This document shows positions 53,296 to 61,406 of a stretch of DNA of 64,000 nucleotides, piece by piece (positions within the stretch are counted from its first letter, which is position 1; each line of letters opens with the position of its first letter). Source of the DNA: Lewinellaceae bacterium (lineage in GTDB: Bacteria; Bacteroidota; Bacteroidia; Chitinophagales; Saprospiraceae); contig JACJYQ010000009.1 of the NCBI GenBank assembly GCA_020636025.1, forward strand, positions 124,001-188,000, given 5' to 3'. Made by a program: the position numbers and the translations under genes. The notes under the pieces were generated by a model, which saw only the letters and a list, made by a program, of their open reading frames with translations, was not told the DNA's origin and did not search any database.

Positions 53296-55083
53296 TTATT
53301 CCTGGATCAGGAACTGCTGCGCGGCTGATCCGTTGCAGTCATAGATATCTACATTCGACCGCTTGCCATATGCGCCATCTGTGTTGTATTCGATTTGTAT
53401 GCACTTGTCGGGGTTGACCACCGAGCGGATCGTTTGAGTCATCCCGTCGTACATCCATCTCTGGGCGTTGGTGCCGTTGCAGTTATACAATTGGATGTTA
53501 TTGCCGTTGTCGGTGTTGCTATTGATGAGGTCGATGCACAGGTTCTGGTTACTACGCATTTTGATTGCCAGTCCGTCAAAATACCATTGTTCGGCCGTAT
53601 TGGTGTCATCTTTGGTCCACAGCTGGATGTTGGAACCCGATTCGGCGCCGGTATGTGAGTGCACTGCAACGCCGGTAGCTAATACCGGGACGATGTGTTT
53701 CATGTTAGACACATTACTTACCGTCGTGGCTCCGTCGATATTCCACTTTTGGTTGTCGTTAGAATATTGGCAATCCCACAATTGGATATTTACACCCGTA
53801 CTCGGGTTATCAGTTCCGTTTGAGGCATCAAAACATTTGTCCGAGTAGACACCTGAGTGGATCGTTTTGTAGAGGCCATTGTACACCCATTTCTGATTAG
53901 CGTTTCCAACCCCACAATCCCACAATTGGATGTTGGTGCCGTTGCTGGTATGTCCATTAGTCAGGTCAAGACATTTAGCGGTATTCGATTTGGAACGGAT
54001 CGTGCGATCTTCCGTATTAAGGAACCACTTTTGTGCGTTGTTACCCAACCAGTTATGCGTCTCTATGTTTATACCGTTGCTGGTACCGTCGGTTTGAATA
54101 CACATGAGAGAATTGTAGGCGAATCGGATACTTTTGATCGGCGAAACATCCACCAATTCCAAAGAAGCATATCCACTCTGCGGGCTGGTAGTGGTGCCCT
54201 GCCCAAAAGTCAATACAAAAATGTTTTCCATGGACGTATTCAGATAACAGGTTCCTCCGGTGACAGGGTAATCTCCATCGTTTACGTCTCCACCTGTGTA
54301 ACCACCGCCACCGCCGGCGAAACCTGACGCATAATTGCCATCACCACCAGCACCGAAACCCCAGCCACCTTGTGGGCCGGTATTCACACAATCCCCTCCA
54401 GTTGGCTCTCCTGCACCCGGTCCTCCCGACCACCCAGCTTTGGCATGTTGGCCGTATTTAATGGCTGAACTTCCGGCCGTGTGTTGTTCATCATCACCAA
54501 ATGCGCCGGCTCCTCCGCCCTGGTTAGGGTCAGAGATGCCGCCATTCCCATCACCTTCCTCACCCTGACTGTAAGCGGGACTTGCGCCACCTGAAATTCT
54601 GCCTATAATCAAATCATATATAGCTCCACCGCCTCCACCGGCGACCATCAACAGTGTCCACTGTTGTGTGCCCACTTCTTTATAGGCAATACCCGTACCT
54701 CCGCCTCCACCGGCCCCGGTACTTCCAGCAGTCTGTCGGGATTCTCCACTTCCTCCAACCATAAATCGCAGCGTAGAACCTGGCTTCAGATTATTGGAAG
54801 CAGTTCCAATTTTGAAATAAGATTTTAGAAATGCTCCTCTGCCTCCGCTGACTGTAATATCTTCAAATACATTTTTAAAACGGATACTTCCACCATCTCC
54901 ACCGATGGCGGTCAACGCGATGTATTGATCGGTCGTTTGAGGAATGACATAATCATGATAGTTGCCCTCATAATTGAAGGGGACAACTTGTGCCGTGAGT
55001 TGAACGGCGGTTCTGAAAAAGAGCAAGCCCAACATGGGCGTTACTTTGGAACAGAATTGGAAGAAACTTTTGTTGTATTTCAT
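53296..55083 (-). CDS. Glycine-rich/ricin-lectin protein E
   Basis: The ATG at 55083 (MKYNKSFFQFCSKVTPMLGL, cleavage after LTAQ) gives 595 residues; the open frame continues 24 codons up, into the promoter region, which argues against the longer start. Layout as in its relatives: IALTAIGGDGGSIRFKN, GAGGGGGTGIAYK, WTLLMVAGGGGGAIYD, GWGFGAGGDG, GFAGGGGGYTGG. The first ricin turn is altered (CIQTDGTSNGINIETHNWLG, no second Cys). Other QxW turns are intact. It ends QQFLIQE. Confidence 0.88.
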   Translation of the reverse strand: MKYNKSFFQFCSKVTPMLGLLFFRTAVQLTAQVVPFNYEGNYHDYVIPQTTDQYIALTAIGGDGGSIRFKNVFEDITVSGGRGAFLKSYFKIGTASNNLKPGSTLRFMVGGSGESRQTAGSTGAGGGGGTGIAYKEVGTQQWTLLMVAGGGGGAIYDLIIGRISGGASPAYSQGEEGDGNGGISDPNQGGGAGAFGDDEQHTAGSSAIKYGQHAKAGWSGGPGAGEPTGGDCVNTGPQGGWGFGAGGDGNYASGFAGGGGGYTGGDVNDGDYPVTGGTCYLNTSMENIFVLTFGQGTTTSPQSGYASLELVDVSPIKSIRFAYNSLMCIQTDGTSNGINIETHNWLGNNAQKWFLNTEDRTIRSKSNTAKCLDLTNGHTSNGTNIQLWDCGVGNANQKWVYNGLYKTIHSGVYSDKCFDASNGTDNPSTGVNIQLWDCQYSNDNQKWNIDGATTVSNVSNMKHIVPVLATGVAVHSHTGAESGSNIQLWTKDDTNTAEQWYFDGLAIKMRSNQNLCIDLINSNTDNGNNIQLYNCNGTNAQRWMYDGMTQTIRSVVNPDKCIQIEYNTDGAYGKRSNVDIYDCNGSAAQQFLIQE

Positions 55084-55117
55084 AATTTTAATCTTTTGCT
55101 TTGAGAAATGTTTAATA

Positions 55118-55179
55118 CAAAGGTGCAGGGGATGGTCTTCGGGTTCTTGTACCATTGTTTTGAATTCTTGGACTATTGT
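55118..55179 (-). promoter_or_regulatory. Direct-repeat promoter P7 (LytTR-like) for lectin gene E
   Basis: Minus strand: ACAATAGTC (55179-55171), 12 bases including GAATTC, ACAATGGTA (55158-55150), 24 bases, CACCTTTG (55125-55118). Confidence 0.85.
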
Positions 55180-55200
55180 TTAGAATAAAGCTCGAATAAA

Positions 55201-55241
55201 AAATGCTCCGGCACAGGTCTAATTCCCATACCGGAGCATTT
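55201..55241 (-). terminator. CTCCGG-type terminator after lectin gene F
   Basis: AAATGCTCCGG / CCGGAGCATTT stem; minus-strand tail ATTTTTTATTCG. Confidence 0.82.
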
Positions 55242-55268
55242 CCAGAATTCATTCAATTCAATAATGCC

Positions 55269-57113
55269 TTACAATTGTTGGATCAGGAAGCGCTGTTTAT
55301 CCGATCCGTTACAGTCCTGGATGTCAAGATTCGACCGTTTGCCGTAAACGCCATCTGTGTTGAGTTCGATTTGCATGCACTTGTCAGGGTTCACCACCGA
55401 GCGGATTGATTGGGTCATCCCGTCGTAGATCCATTTTTGTGCATTGGTACCGTTGCAATTATACAACTGAATGTTATTGCCATTGTCGGTATTGCTCTGG
55501 CTAAGATCGATGCACAGATCGCGATATTCGCGCATTTTAATGGCCAGACCGTCAAAATACCAGTACTCTGCGTAAAGGGTTTGATCCTTGGTCCAAAGCT
55601 GAATATTGGAACCTGATTCGTTACCCGTATGAGAGTGTACGGCATAGTTTGGAGCAAGAACCGGAATTATAAATTGGGAGTGAATGGGATCACTAACTGT
55701 AGTGGCTTCATCTATCTCCCATTTTTGGTTGTTGCTTGTGTAGTTACAATCCCACAATTGCAAGTTAACATTCGAATTCGGGTTAACGCTACCATCCAGG
55801 GCGTCAAAGCATTTATCAGAATTTACACCCGAGTGGATGGTCTTTAAGAGGCCGTTGTATACCCATTTCTGGGCGCCGGTGCCATTACAATCCCAGAGTT
55901 GAATGTTGGTGCCGTTACCAGTGTTGCTGTTGGACAAGTCCAGGCATTTATAGAAATCCATCGAAGAGCGAATTGTACGGTCCTCTGTGTTGAAGAGCCA
56001 CTGCTGGTTGGAGTTGCCAGTACAATTAAAGGATAAGATGTTCGTGCCATTGTTGATACTGCTGCCGGTGTCATCAATGCATTTCCCTGTATTATAGGAG
56101 AATTTGATGTTTTTTTTGTCAAACAAACCATATTTTATATAGCCACTTGAAGGGCTGCGTGTGGTGCCTTCACCAATAATTGATAGGTTTTCTATATTGA
56201 TACTTGAAGTCACGTGGCTGCCGCCGCCGCCGCCGCCGCCGCCGCCGTATTCATCAAATTCGCCGCCGCCGCCGCCGCTGTATCCACCGCCGCCGCCACC
56301 AGCCGAGTTTCCGGAACCACCACTACCGAAACCATAACCACCCCAGCATTCACATTTACAACCTAGACCTCCTGTGGACCAGCCCTTCATAGCTCCAGAT
56401 GGGTTGGAATATCCAGAATTACAGGTTGCGTTGCCAAATATTGCATCTCTATCCATTGAAGCACCTCCGCTCGCATCATTAGTTGATTGACCCGGATAAT
56501 TTGACAGTCCTCCATTATTGAGATCTCCACCGTGTGATGAAGTTCCGGATAAACCATTTTTTTCGGTATTCCCAGGACGGCCAGATTGTTTTTCACCACC
56601 GCCGCCGCCGCCGCCAGCGACCATCAGCACAATGCTTTCACTATTCCAGCTTGTTTTCCCGGCAGGAAGGAGGACTACAGCACTGCCGCCGCCGCCACCG
56701 CCGCCTGAGCCTTCGCCAATTGTTCCGCTTCCACTGTAATGACTTCTGCCATGCTGCCCCTGGATCATCCGTAGTGTTGAACCTGGAGAGATCTGGTTGG
56801 TTCCGGTGCCAATTTCAAACATACCTTTTGTCACAGCACCTATGCCGCCGTTGTGGTTCAGGTTGTATCCGCCATCTCCACCTTTTACTTCTAAGTAGAG
56901 GTAGGAAGCCTCTGTTGTTGATGGGATGGTTACTTCCTGATAGTGCCCGCTCGTCATATATTCGTAGGGATAACTCGGGTTATATGTGTACAAATAATTA
57001 TCGGGTTCGATGGGGCCCTGGGCTCTTGCCATGTGTATGGCCACAAAGGTTATTGTCAATACGAAAACTCCAAATTTTCTAAGCATGTCATTGAACTTGT
57101 TTTGATGTTTCAT
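55269..57113 (-). CDS. Glycine-rich/ricin-lectin protein F
   Basis: A 614-residue protein with signal peptide 1-32 (ending MARAQ). It has the longest glycine tracts: EGSGGGGGGGSAVVLL, VLMVAGGGGGGGEKQ, GYGFGSGGSGNSAGGGG, GYSGGGGGEFDEYGG and a nine-residue run encoded by a GGC repeat. A cysteine-containing turn (GLGCKCECWGG) is unique in the set. Two ricin beta-trefoils begin near 335 (GKCIDDTGSSINNG, NQQW, AQKW, NQKW, AEYWYF, AQKW). It ends QRFLIQQL, one residue longer than the usual LIQE. Confidence 0.89.
   Translation of the reverse strand: MKHQNKFNDMLRKFGVFVLTITFVAIHMARAQGPIEPDNYLYTYNPSYPYEYMTSGHYQEVTIPSTTEASYLYLEVKGGDGGYNLNHNGGIGAVTKGMFEIGTGTNQISPGSTLRMIQGQHGRSHYSGSGTIGEGSGGGGGGGSAVVLLPAGKTSWNSESIVLMVAGGGGGGGEKQSGRPGNTEKNGLSGTSSHGGDLNNGGLSNYPGQSTNDASGGASMDRDAIFGNATCNSGYSNPSGAMKGWSTGGLGCKCECWGGYGFGSGGSGNSAGGGGGGYSGGGGGEFDEYGGGGGGGGGSHVTSSINIENLSIIGEGTTRSPSSGYIKYGLFDKKNIKFSYNTGKCIDDTGSSINNGTNILSFNCTGNSNQQWLFNTEDRTIRSSMDFYKCLDLSNSNTGNGTNIQLWDCNGTGAQKWVYNGLLKTIHSGVNSDKCFDALDGSVNPNSNVNLQLWDCNYTSNNQKWEIDEATTVSDPIHSQFIIPVLAPNYAVHSHTGNESGSNIQLWTKDQTLYAEYWYFDGLAIKMREYRDLCIDLSQSNTDNGNNIQLYNCNGTNAQKWIYDGMTQSIRSVVNPDKCMQIELNTDGVYGKRSNLDIQDCNGSDKQRFLIQQL
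56221..56247. repeat. Trinucleotide repeat (CCG)9 inside lectin gene F
   Basis: Nine uninterrupted CCG triplets, read as GGC (Gly) on the coding strand; a second run lies at 56262-56279. Triplet slippage would change tract length without shifting the frame. Confidence 0.85.
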
Positions 57114-57172
57114 GATATCTGTTTTTTTAGATAATCGAATTGCCTATGATTGTCAGGCGTGATTTGTTGGGA

Positions 57173-57234
57173 CAAAGTTCGTCGCATATTAAAAGGGGGG
57201 CTTTTACTATTGTCTCGATTTCTTGGACTATTGT
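57173..57234 (-). promoter_or_regulatory. Direct-repeat promoter P8 (LytTR-like) for lectin gene F
   Basis: Minus strand: ACAATAGTC (57234-57226), 12 bases, ACAATAGTA (57213-57205), 24 bases, GAACTTTG (57180-57173). Confidence 0.82.
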
Positions 57235-57259
57235 TTAGAATGCAGGGTCTTATAATAAA

Positions 57260-57296
57260 ATGCTCCGAAACAAGTTGAATTGTTGTTCCAGAGCAT
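57260..57296 (-). terminator. CTCCG-type terminator after lectin gene G
   Basis: ATGCTCCGAAACAA / TTGTTCCAGAGCAT stem with small mismatches; minus-strand tail TTTTATTATAA. Confidence 0.72.
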
Positions 57297-57325
57297 ATTA
57301 AATAGGTCGAAAATTCTTTGGGTTT

Positions 57326-59170
57326 TTATTCCTGGATCAGGAACTGCTGTACGTCTGATCCATTGCAATCATAAATATTTACATTCGACCGCTTGCCATA
57401 CGCACCATCAGTGTTGTACTCGATCTGCATACACTTGTCCGGGTTCACCACCGAGCGGATCGATTTCGTCATCCCGTCATATAGCCATTTCTGGGCATTG
57501 GAGCCGTTACAGTTGTACAACTGAATGTTATTGCCATTGTCGGTGTTGCTGCTGCTTAGGTCGATGCATAGTTCACGGTGGTTACGCATTTTGATGGCCA
57601 GGCCTTCGAAAAACCATTGTTCGTATTCATTGCTGTCATCCTTGGTCCACAATTGAATATTGGAGCCTGACACGGCGCCAGTATGGGAATGTACCGCAGA
57701 ACTGGTGGCTAAAACCGGAACAATGTGTTTCTTAAATGTCACATCAGCCACTGTTGCAGCGCCGTCGATGTTCCACTTTTGGTTGTTATTTAAATAGTTA
57801 CAATCCCACAACTGGACATTGACATTCGAATTTGGGTATTGGCTACCACCGTTCGCATCAAGGCATTTGTCTGAATTTTTTCCAGAGTGAATCGTCTTGT
57901 AGAGACCATTGTATACCCAATGCTGATTGGCATTGCCCCCCACACAGTCCCATAGTTGGATGTTGGCGCCATTGCTGGTAGTTCCATTGGACAGGTCCAG
58001 ACATTTGTTGTAATTCACCATAGAATGCACGGTGCGATCTTCGGTTTTAAAGTACCACAGCTGATTGGCATTTCCTGTACAGGAATAGGTTTGAATGTTA
58101 TTGCCGTTGCTTATGCCACTCCCGTAGTCGTCAATGCATTTATTGGTATTATAGGTAAATTGTATAGTAGTAATCTCCGGAGCGTCATTCGTCAGCTGAA
58201 AAACAACATAACCATCTATTGGACTATTTGTATTTGGAGCAATGGTGATCTCATTAAAATATACCCAGGCGCCATTTAAATAACTGCCACCTCCTCCAGC
58301 ACCCTTAACCGAAGATCCACAGCCGCCACCGGAATAACCACCACCACCACCGCCCATGGCGCCTGATTCCTGACCGTAGCCACAACCAAAAATATTACCA
58401 GCCACAGGTTGTGCCCCTCCAGCTTCTCCATCCCCGAAAGCATATTCTCCGAAAGAGCCTGTCGGTTCCCCGTTTTGCAAGGCACCATTCAGCCCTCCTC
58501 CACCGCAGGGTTCGCCATCACCACCGTTTGTTCCTCCTTTCACAGCACCACTTATACCTGAAATTGTTGTGGATGCAGATTGGCCTTCCTTGTGTGCGGA
58601 ACAGCAGTCTGAATAGGCCCCTCCACCAGCTCCGGCAACCGCAATGGTTTCCCAGGAACTGTCACCAGTTTTTTTAATGAATAGGCCAGTTCCACCGCCA
58701 CCACCAGCGCATTCCATATGCACTGTATTATAAATGCCACCAGTTTTACCAATAATCATCCGAACGGTTGATCCAGGCGGAACTTCATTTTCTCCAGTTC
58801 CGATTTTCAGATAACCCTTGATCAGGGCGCCGCCTCCGCCTTTGGTTTTGAATGGGGTGATCAACGCGGTGTTTATCCTGCTTCCACCGTCAGCACCCCT
58901 GACTTCAAACCGCAAGTGGTCGTAGGTTACATTGCCCGGAACAACCAGGTCTACGTACGAACCGGTATAGGAGACAATAAAGTTCTTATCATTATTCTGC
59001 ATGGAAAGTGAGCGTTCACCATTTTTGGCCGCTGCTACAGCTGCGACACCGTATTGTTGTTCCATAGTGTTCCAATAATCCCATTGTGCGTTGAGCAGGG
59101 CAGGCTCGGTGAGAGCGATCATGATCAAAAGCAAACAGATCTTGATCTGGTTTGGCTTATTCTTTTTCAT
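57326..59170 (-). CDS. Glycine-rich/ricin-lectin protein G
   Basis: A 614-residue protein with signal peptide 1-29 (ending LLNAQ). A longer front domain (WDYWNTMEQQYGVAAVAAAK, SYVDLVVPGNVTYDHLRFEV) precedes the glycine-rich part (FKTKGGGGALIKGYL, ECAGGGGGTGLFIKK, ETIAVAGAGGGAYSDCCS, GAMGGGGGGYSGGG, AGGGGSYLN) and two ricin beta-trefoils from about 338. The C-terminal 240 residues are almost identical to those of protein H, and the front is also close, so the two are recent duplicates or have exchanged sequence. It ends VQQFLIQE. Confidence 0.9.
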   Translation of the reverse strand: MKKNKPNQIKICLLLIMIALTEPALLNAQWDYWNTMEQQYGVAAVAAAKNGERSLSMQNNDKNFIVSYTGSYVDLVVPGNVTYDHLRFEVRGADGGSRINTALITPFKTKGGGGALIKGYLKIGTGENEVPPGSTVRMIIGKTGGIYNTVHMECAGGGGGTGLFIKKTGDSSWETIAVAGAGGGAYSDCCSAHKEGQSASTTISGISGAVKGGTNGGDGEPCGGGGLNGALQNGEPTGSFGEYAFGDGEAGGAQPVAGNIFGCGYGQESGAMGGGGGGYSGGGCGSSVKGAGGGGSYLNGAWVYFNEITIAPNTNSPIDGYVVFQLTNDAPEITTIQFTYNTNKCIDDYGSGISNGNNIQTYSCTGNANQLWYFKTEDRTVHSMVNYNKCLDLSNGTTSNGANIQLWDCVGGNANQHWVYNGLYKTIHSGKNSDKCLDANGGSQYPNSNVNVQLWDCNYLNNNQKWNIDGAATVADVTFKKHIVPVLATSSAVHSHTGAVSGSNIQLWTKDDSNEYEQWFFEGLAIKMRNHRELCIDLSSSNTDNGNNIQLYNCNGSNAQKWLYDGMTKSIRSVVNPDKCMQIEYNTDGAYGKRSNVNIYDCNGSDVQQFLIQE

Positions 59171-59217
59171 TTTCTATTTTTTATGAATTAATTGAGATGT
59201 TTTTTTCTTGTCAATAC

Positions 59218-59279
59218 AAAGGTGCTGGCTTTGACAGAGCGAATACCGGACTAATGTTCTGAATTATTGGACTATTGTT
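59218..59279 (-). promoter_or_regulatory. Direct-repeat promoter P9 (LytTR-like) for lectin gene G
   Basis: Minus strand: ACAATAGTC (59279-59271), 12 bases, ACATTAGTC (59258-59250), 24 bases, CACCTTTG (59225-59218). Confidence 0.85.
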
Positions 59280-59305
59280 TTGCATACATGGGTTGGCAAT
59301 AAAAC

Positions 59306-59339
59306 ACTCCGGCAAAGGGCTACACCTTTGCCGGAGTGA
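59306..59339 (-). terminator. CTCCGG-type terminator after lectin gene H
   Basis: Perfect stem CACTCCGGCAAAGG / CCTTTGCCGGAGTG with a 6-base loop; minus-strand tail TTTTATTGCC. Confidence 0.85.
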
Positions 59340-59369
59340 TACTAAAAGGATCAAAAAAAACTTTAAATT

Positions 59370-61205
59370 TTACTCCTGGATCAGGAACTGCTGTACGTCT
59401 GATCCATTGCAATCATAAATATTTACATTCGACCGCTTGCCATACGCACCATCAGTGTTGTACTCGATCTGCATACACTTGTCCGGGTTCACCACCGAGC
59501 GGATCGATTTCGTCATCCCGTCATATAGCCATTTCTGGGCATTGGAGCCGTTACAGTTGTACAACTGAATGTTATTGCCATTGTCGGTGTTGCTGCTGCT
59601 TAGGTCGATGCATAGTTCACGGTGGTTACGCATTTTGATGGCCAGACCTTCGAAAAACCATTGTTCGTATTCATTGCTATCATCCTTGGTCCACAATTGA
59701 ATATTGGAGCCTGACACGGCGCCAGTATGGGAATGTACCGCAGAACTGGTGGCTAAAACCGGAACAATGTGTTTCTTAAATGTCACATCAGCCACTGTTG
59801 CAGCGCCGTCGATGTTCCACTTTTGGTTGTTATTTAAATAGTTACAATCCCACAACTGGACATTGACATTCGAATTTGGGTATTGGCTACCACCGTTCGC
59901 ATCAAGGCATTTGTCTGAATTTTTTCCAGAGTGGATCGTCTTGTAGAGACCATTGTATACCCAATGCTGATTGGCATTGCCCCCCACACAGTCCCATAGT
60001 TGGATGTTGGCGCCATTGCTGGTATTTCCATTGGACAGGTCCAGACATTTGTTGTAATTCACCATCGAATGCACCGTGCGATCTTCGGTTTTAAAGTACC
60101 ACTGCTGGTTGGGATGGTCGGTACAAGTATACGTTTGGATATTATTGCCATTACTTGTGCCACTCCCGTAGTCGTCAATACATTTACTGGTATTAAATGC
60201 AAATTGAATGGTAGAAATCTCTGGAGCATCATTTGTCAGCTGAAAAACAACAGAACCTGCCATTGGACTATTGGTGCTTGGATTAATGGTGATCTCATTA
60301 AAATATACCCAGGCATTATTGATATAACTGCCGCCCCCACCGGAACTTTTGACAGCAGATCCATCGCTACCACCGGAATAACCACCACCTCCGCCACCGG
60401 CAAAGGTTTGATCTTTCTGTCCGTGACCACAGCCAAAATAGTCTTTCCCGCTGCTAAATAGATTTAAGGGCTCAGACAAATCGGCCCAGGATCCTTTTGG
60501 CTCCCCGTTTTCCATGGCCGTATTCAAGCCGCCGCCGCCACCATCGGAGTCATCTCCGTTTGTTCCTGCTTTATTAGCCCCATTTAGACCTGAAGTTGTC
60601 GTGGATGCAGATTGGCCTTCTTTCTGTGACGTACAGCAGTCTGAATATGCGCCGCCGCCGCCACCAGCAACCGCAACGGTTTGCCAGGAGTTGTCACCAG
60701 GTTTTTTAAAAAACAAACCGGTTCCACCGCCACCGGCAGCGCCTTCAGTACTTGACGAACTAAAAGTGCCGCCACTCAATCCGATTATCATTCGGACGGT
60801 AGACCCTGGTGGAACTTCATTTTCACCGGTTCCAATTTTTAAATAACCTTTGATCAGGGCTCCGCCGCCACCTTTTGTTTTAAATGGTACGATTAGATCG
60901 TTGTTTATCCTGCTTCCCCCATCAGCACCCCTGACTTCAAACCGCAAGTGGTCGTAATTAACACTGCCCGGAACAACGAGATCAACGTATGACCCGGTAT
61001 AGGAGACAAGAAAGTTCTTGTCATTATTCTGCATGGAAAGGGAGCGTTCACCATTTTTGGCATCTGATACAGCTGCCACTCCGTACTGTTGTTCCATAAC
61101 GGTCCAATAGTTCCATTGTGCGTTTAGCAAGGCAGGCTCGGCTAGAGCGATCATGATCAAAAGCAAACAGATCTGGATTTGGTTTGACTTATTATTCTTT
61201 TTCAT
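59370..61205 (-). CDS. Glycine-rich/ricin-lectin protein H
   Basis: A 611-residue paralogue of protein G with signal peptide 1-30 (ending LLNAQ). The middle differs: STEGAAGGGGTGLFFKK, QTVAVAGGGGGAYSDCCT, DGGGGGLNTAMENGEP, FAGGGGGGYSGG, SSGGGGSYIN. The two ricin beta-trefoils begin near 335; the first turn reads CIDDYGSGTSNGNNIQTYTCTDHPNQQW, and after that the sequence is nearly the same as in G down to the stop. It has its own promoter P10 and a near-perfect terminator. Confidence 0.9.
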   Translation of the reverse strand: MKKNNKSNQIQICLLLIMIALAEPALLNAQWNYWTVMEQQYGVAAVSDAKNGERSLSMQNNDKNFLVSYTGSYVDLVVPGSVNYDHLRFEVRGADGGSRINNDLIVPFKTKGGGGALIKGYLKIGTGENEVPPGSTVRMIIGLSGGTFSSSSTEGAAGGGGTGLFFKKPGDNSWQTVAVAGGGGGAYSDCCTSQKEGQSASTTTSGLNGANKAGTNGDDSDGGGGGLNTAMENGEPKGSWADLSEPLNLFSSGKDYFGCGHGQKDQTFAGGGGGGYSGGSDGSAVKSSGGGGSYINNAWVYFNEITINPSTNSPMAGSVVFQLTNDAPEISTIQFAFNTSKCIDDYGSGTSNGNNIQTYTCTDHPNQQWYFKTEDRTVHSMVNYNKCLDLSNGNTSNGANIQLWDCVGGNANQHWVYNGLYKTIHSGKNSDKCLDANGGSQYPNSNVNVQLWDCNYLNNNQKWNIDGAATVADVTFKKHIVPVLATSSAVHSHTGAVSGSNIQLWTKDDSNEYEQWFFEGLAIKMRNHRELCIDLSSSNTDNGNNIQLYNCNGSNAQKWLYDGMTKSIRSVVNPDKCMQIEYNTDGAYGKRSNVNIYDCNGSDVQQFLIQE

Positions 61206-61251
61206 TTTCTATTTTTTATGAATTAGTTGAGATGTTTTTTCCTTGTCAATA

Positions 61252-61313
61252 CAAAGGTGCCGGCTTTGACAAAATGAATACCGGACTAATGTTCTGAATT
61301 CTTGGACTATTGT
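61252..61313 (-). promoter_or_regulatory. Direct-repeat promoter P10 (LytTR-like) for lectin gene H
   Basis: Minus strand: ACAATAGTC (61313-61305), 12 bases including GAATTC, ACATTAGTC (61292-61284), 24 bases, CACCTTTG (61259-61252). Very close in sequence to P9. Confidence 0.85.
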
Positions 61314-61340
61314 TTAGAGTAGAATTATTTAGAAAAAGGA

Positions 61341-61375
61341 AGCTCCGGCACAGGGCTGAAACCCATACCGGAGCT
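61341..61375 (-). terminator. CTCCGG-type terminator after the lipase-lectin gene
   Basis: AGCTCCGGCACAGGG / CCCATACCGGAGCT stem; minus-strand tail TCCTTTTTC. Confidence 0.8.
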
Positions 61376-61406
61376 CGTCAATTGAGAGGAAAGAAATATC
61401 TGTTTT

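Noticed and set aside
48350..56739. Long proline- or arginine-rich frames antisense to the glycine-rich genes
   Set aside because: They arise from GGC/GGT glycine codons read on the other strand (CCG, GCC); they lack starts, signals and conserved motifs.
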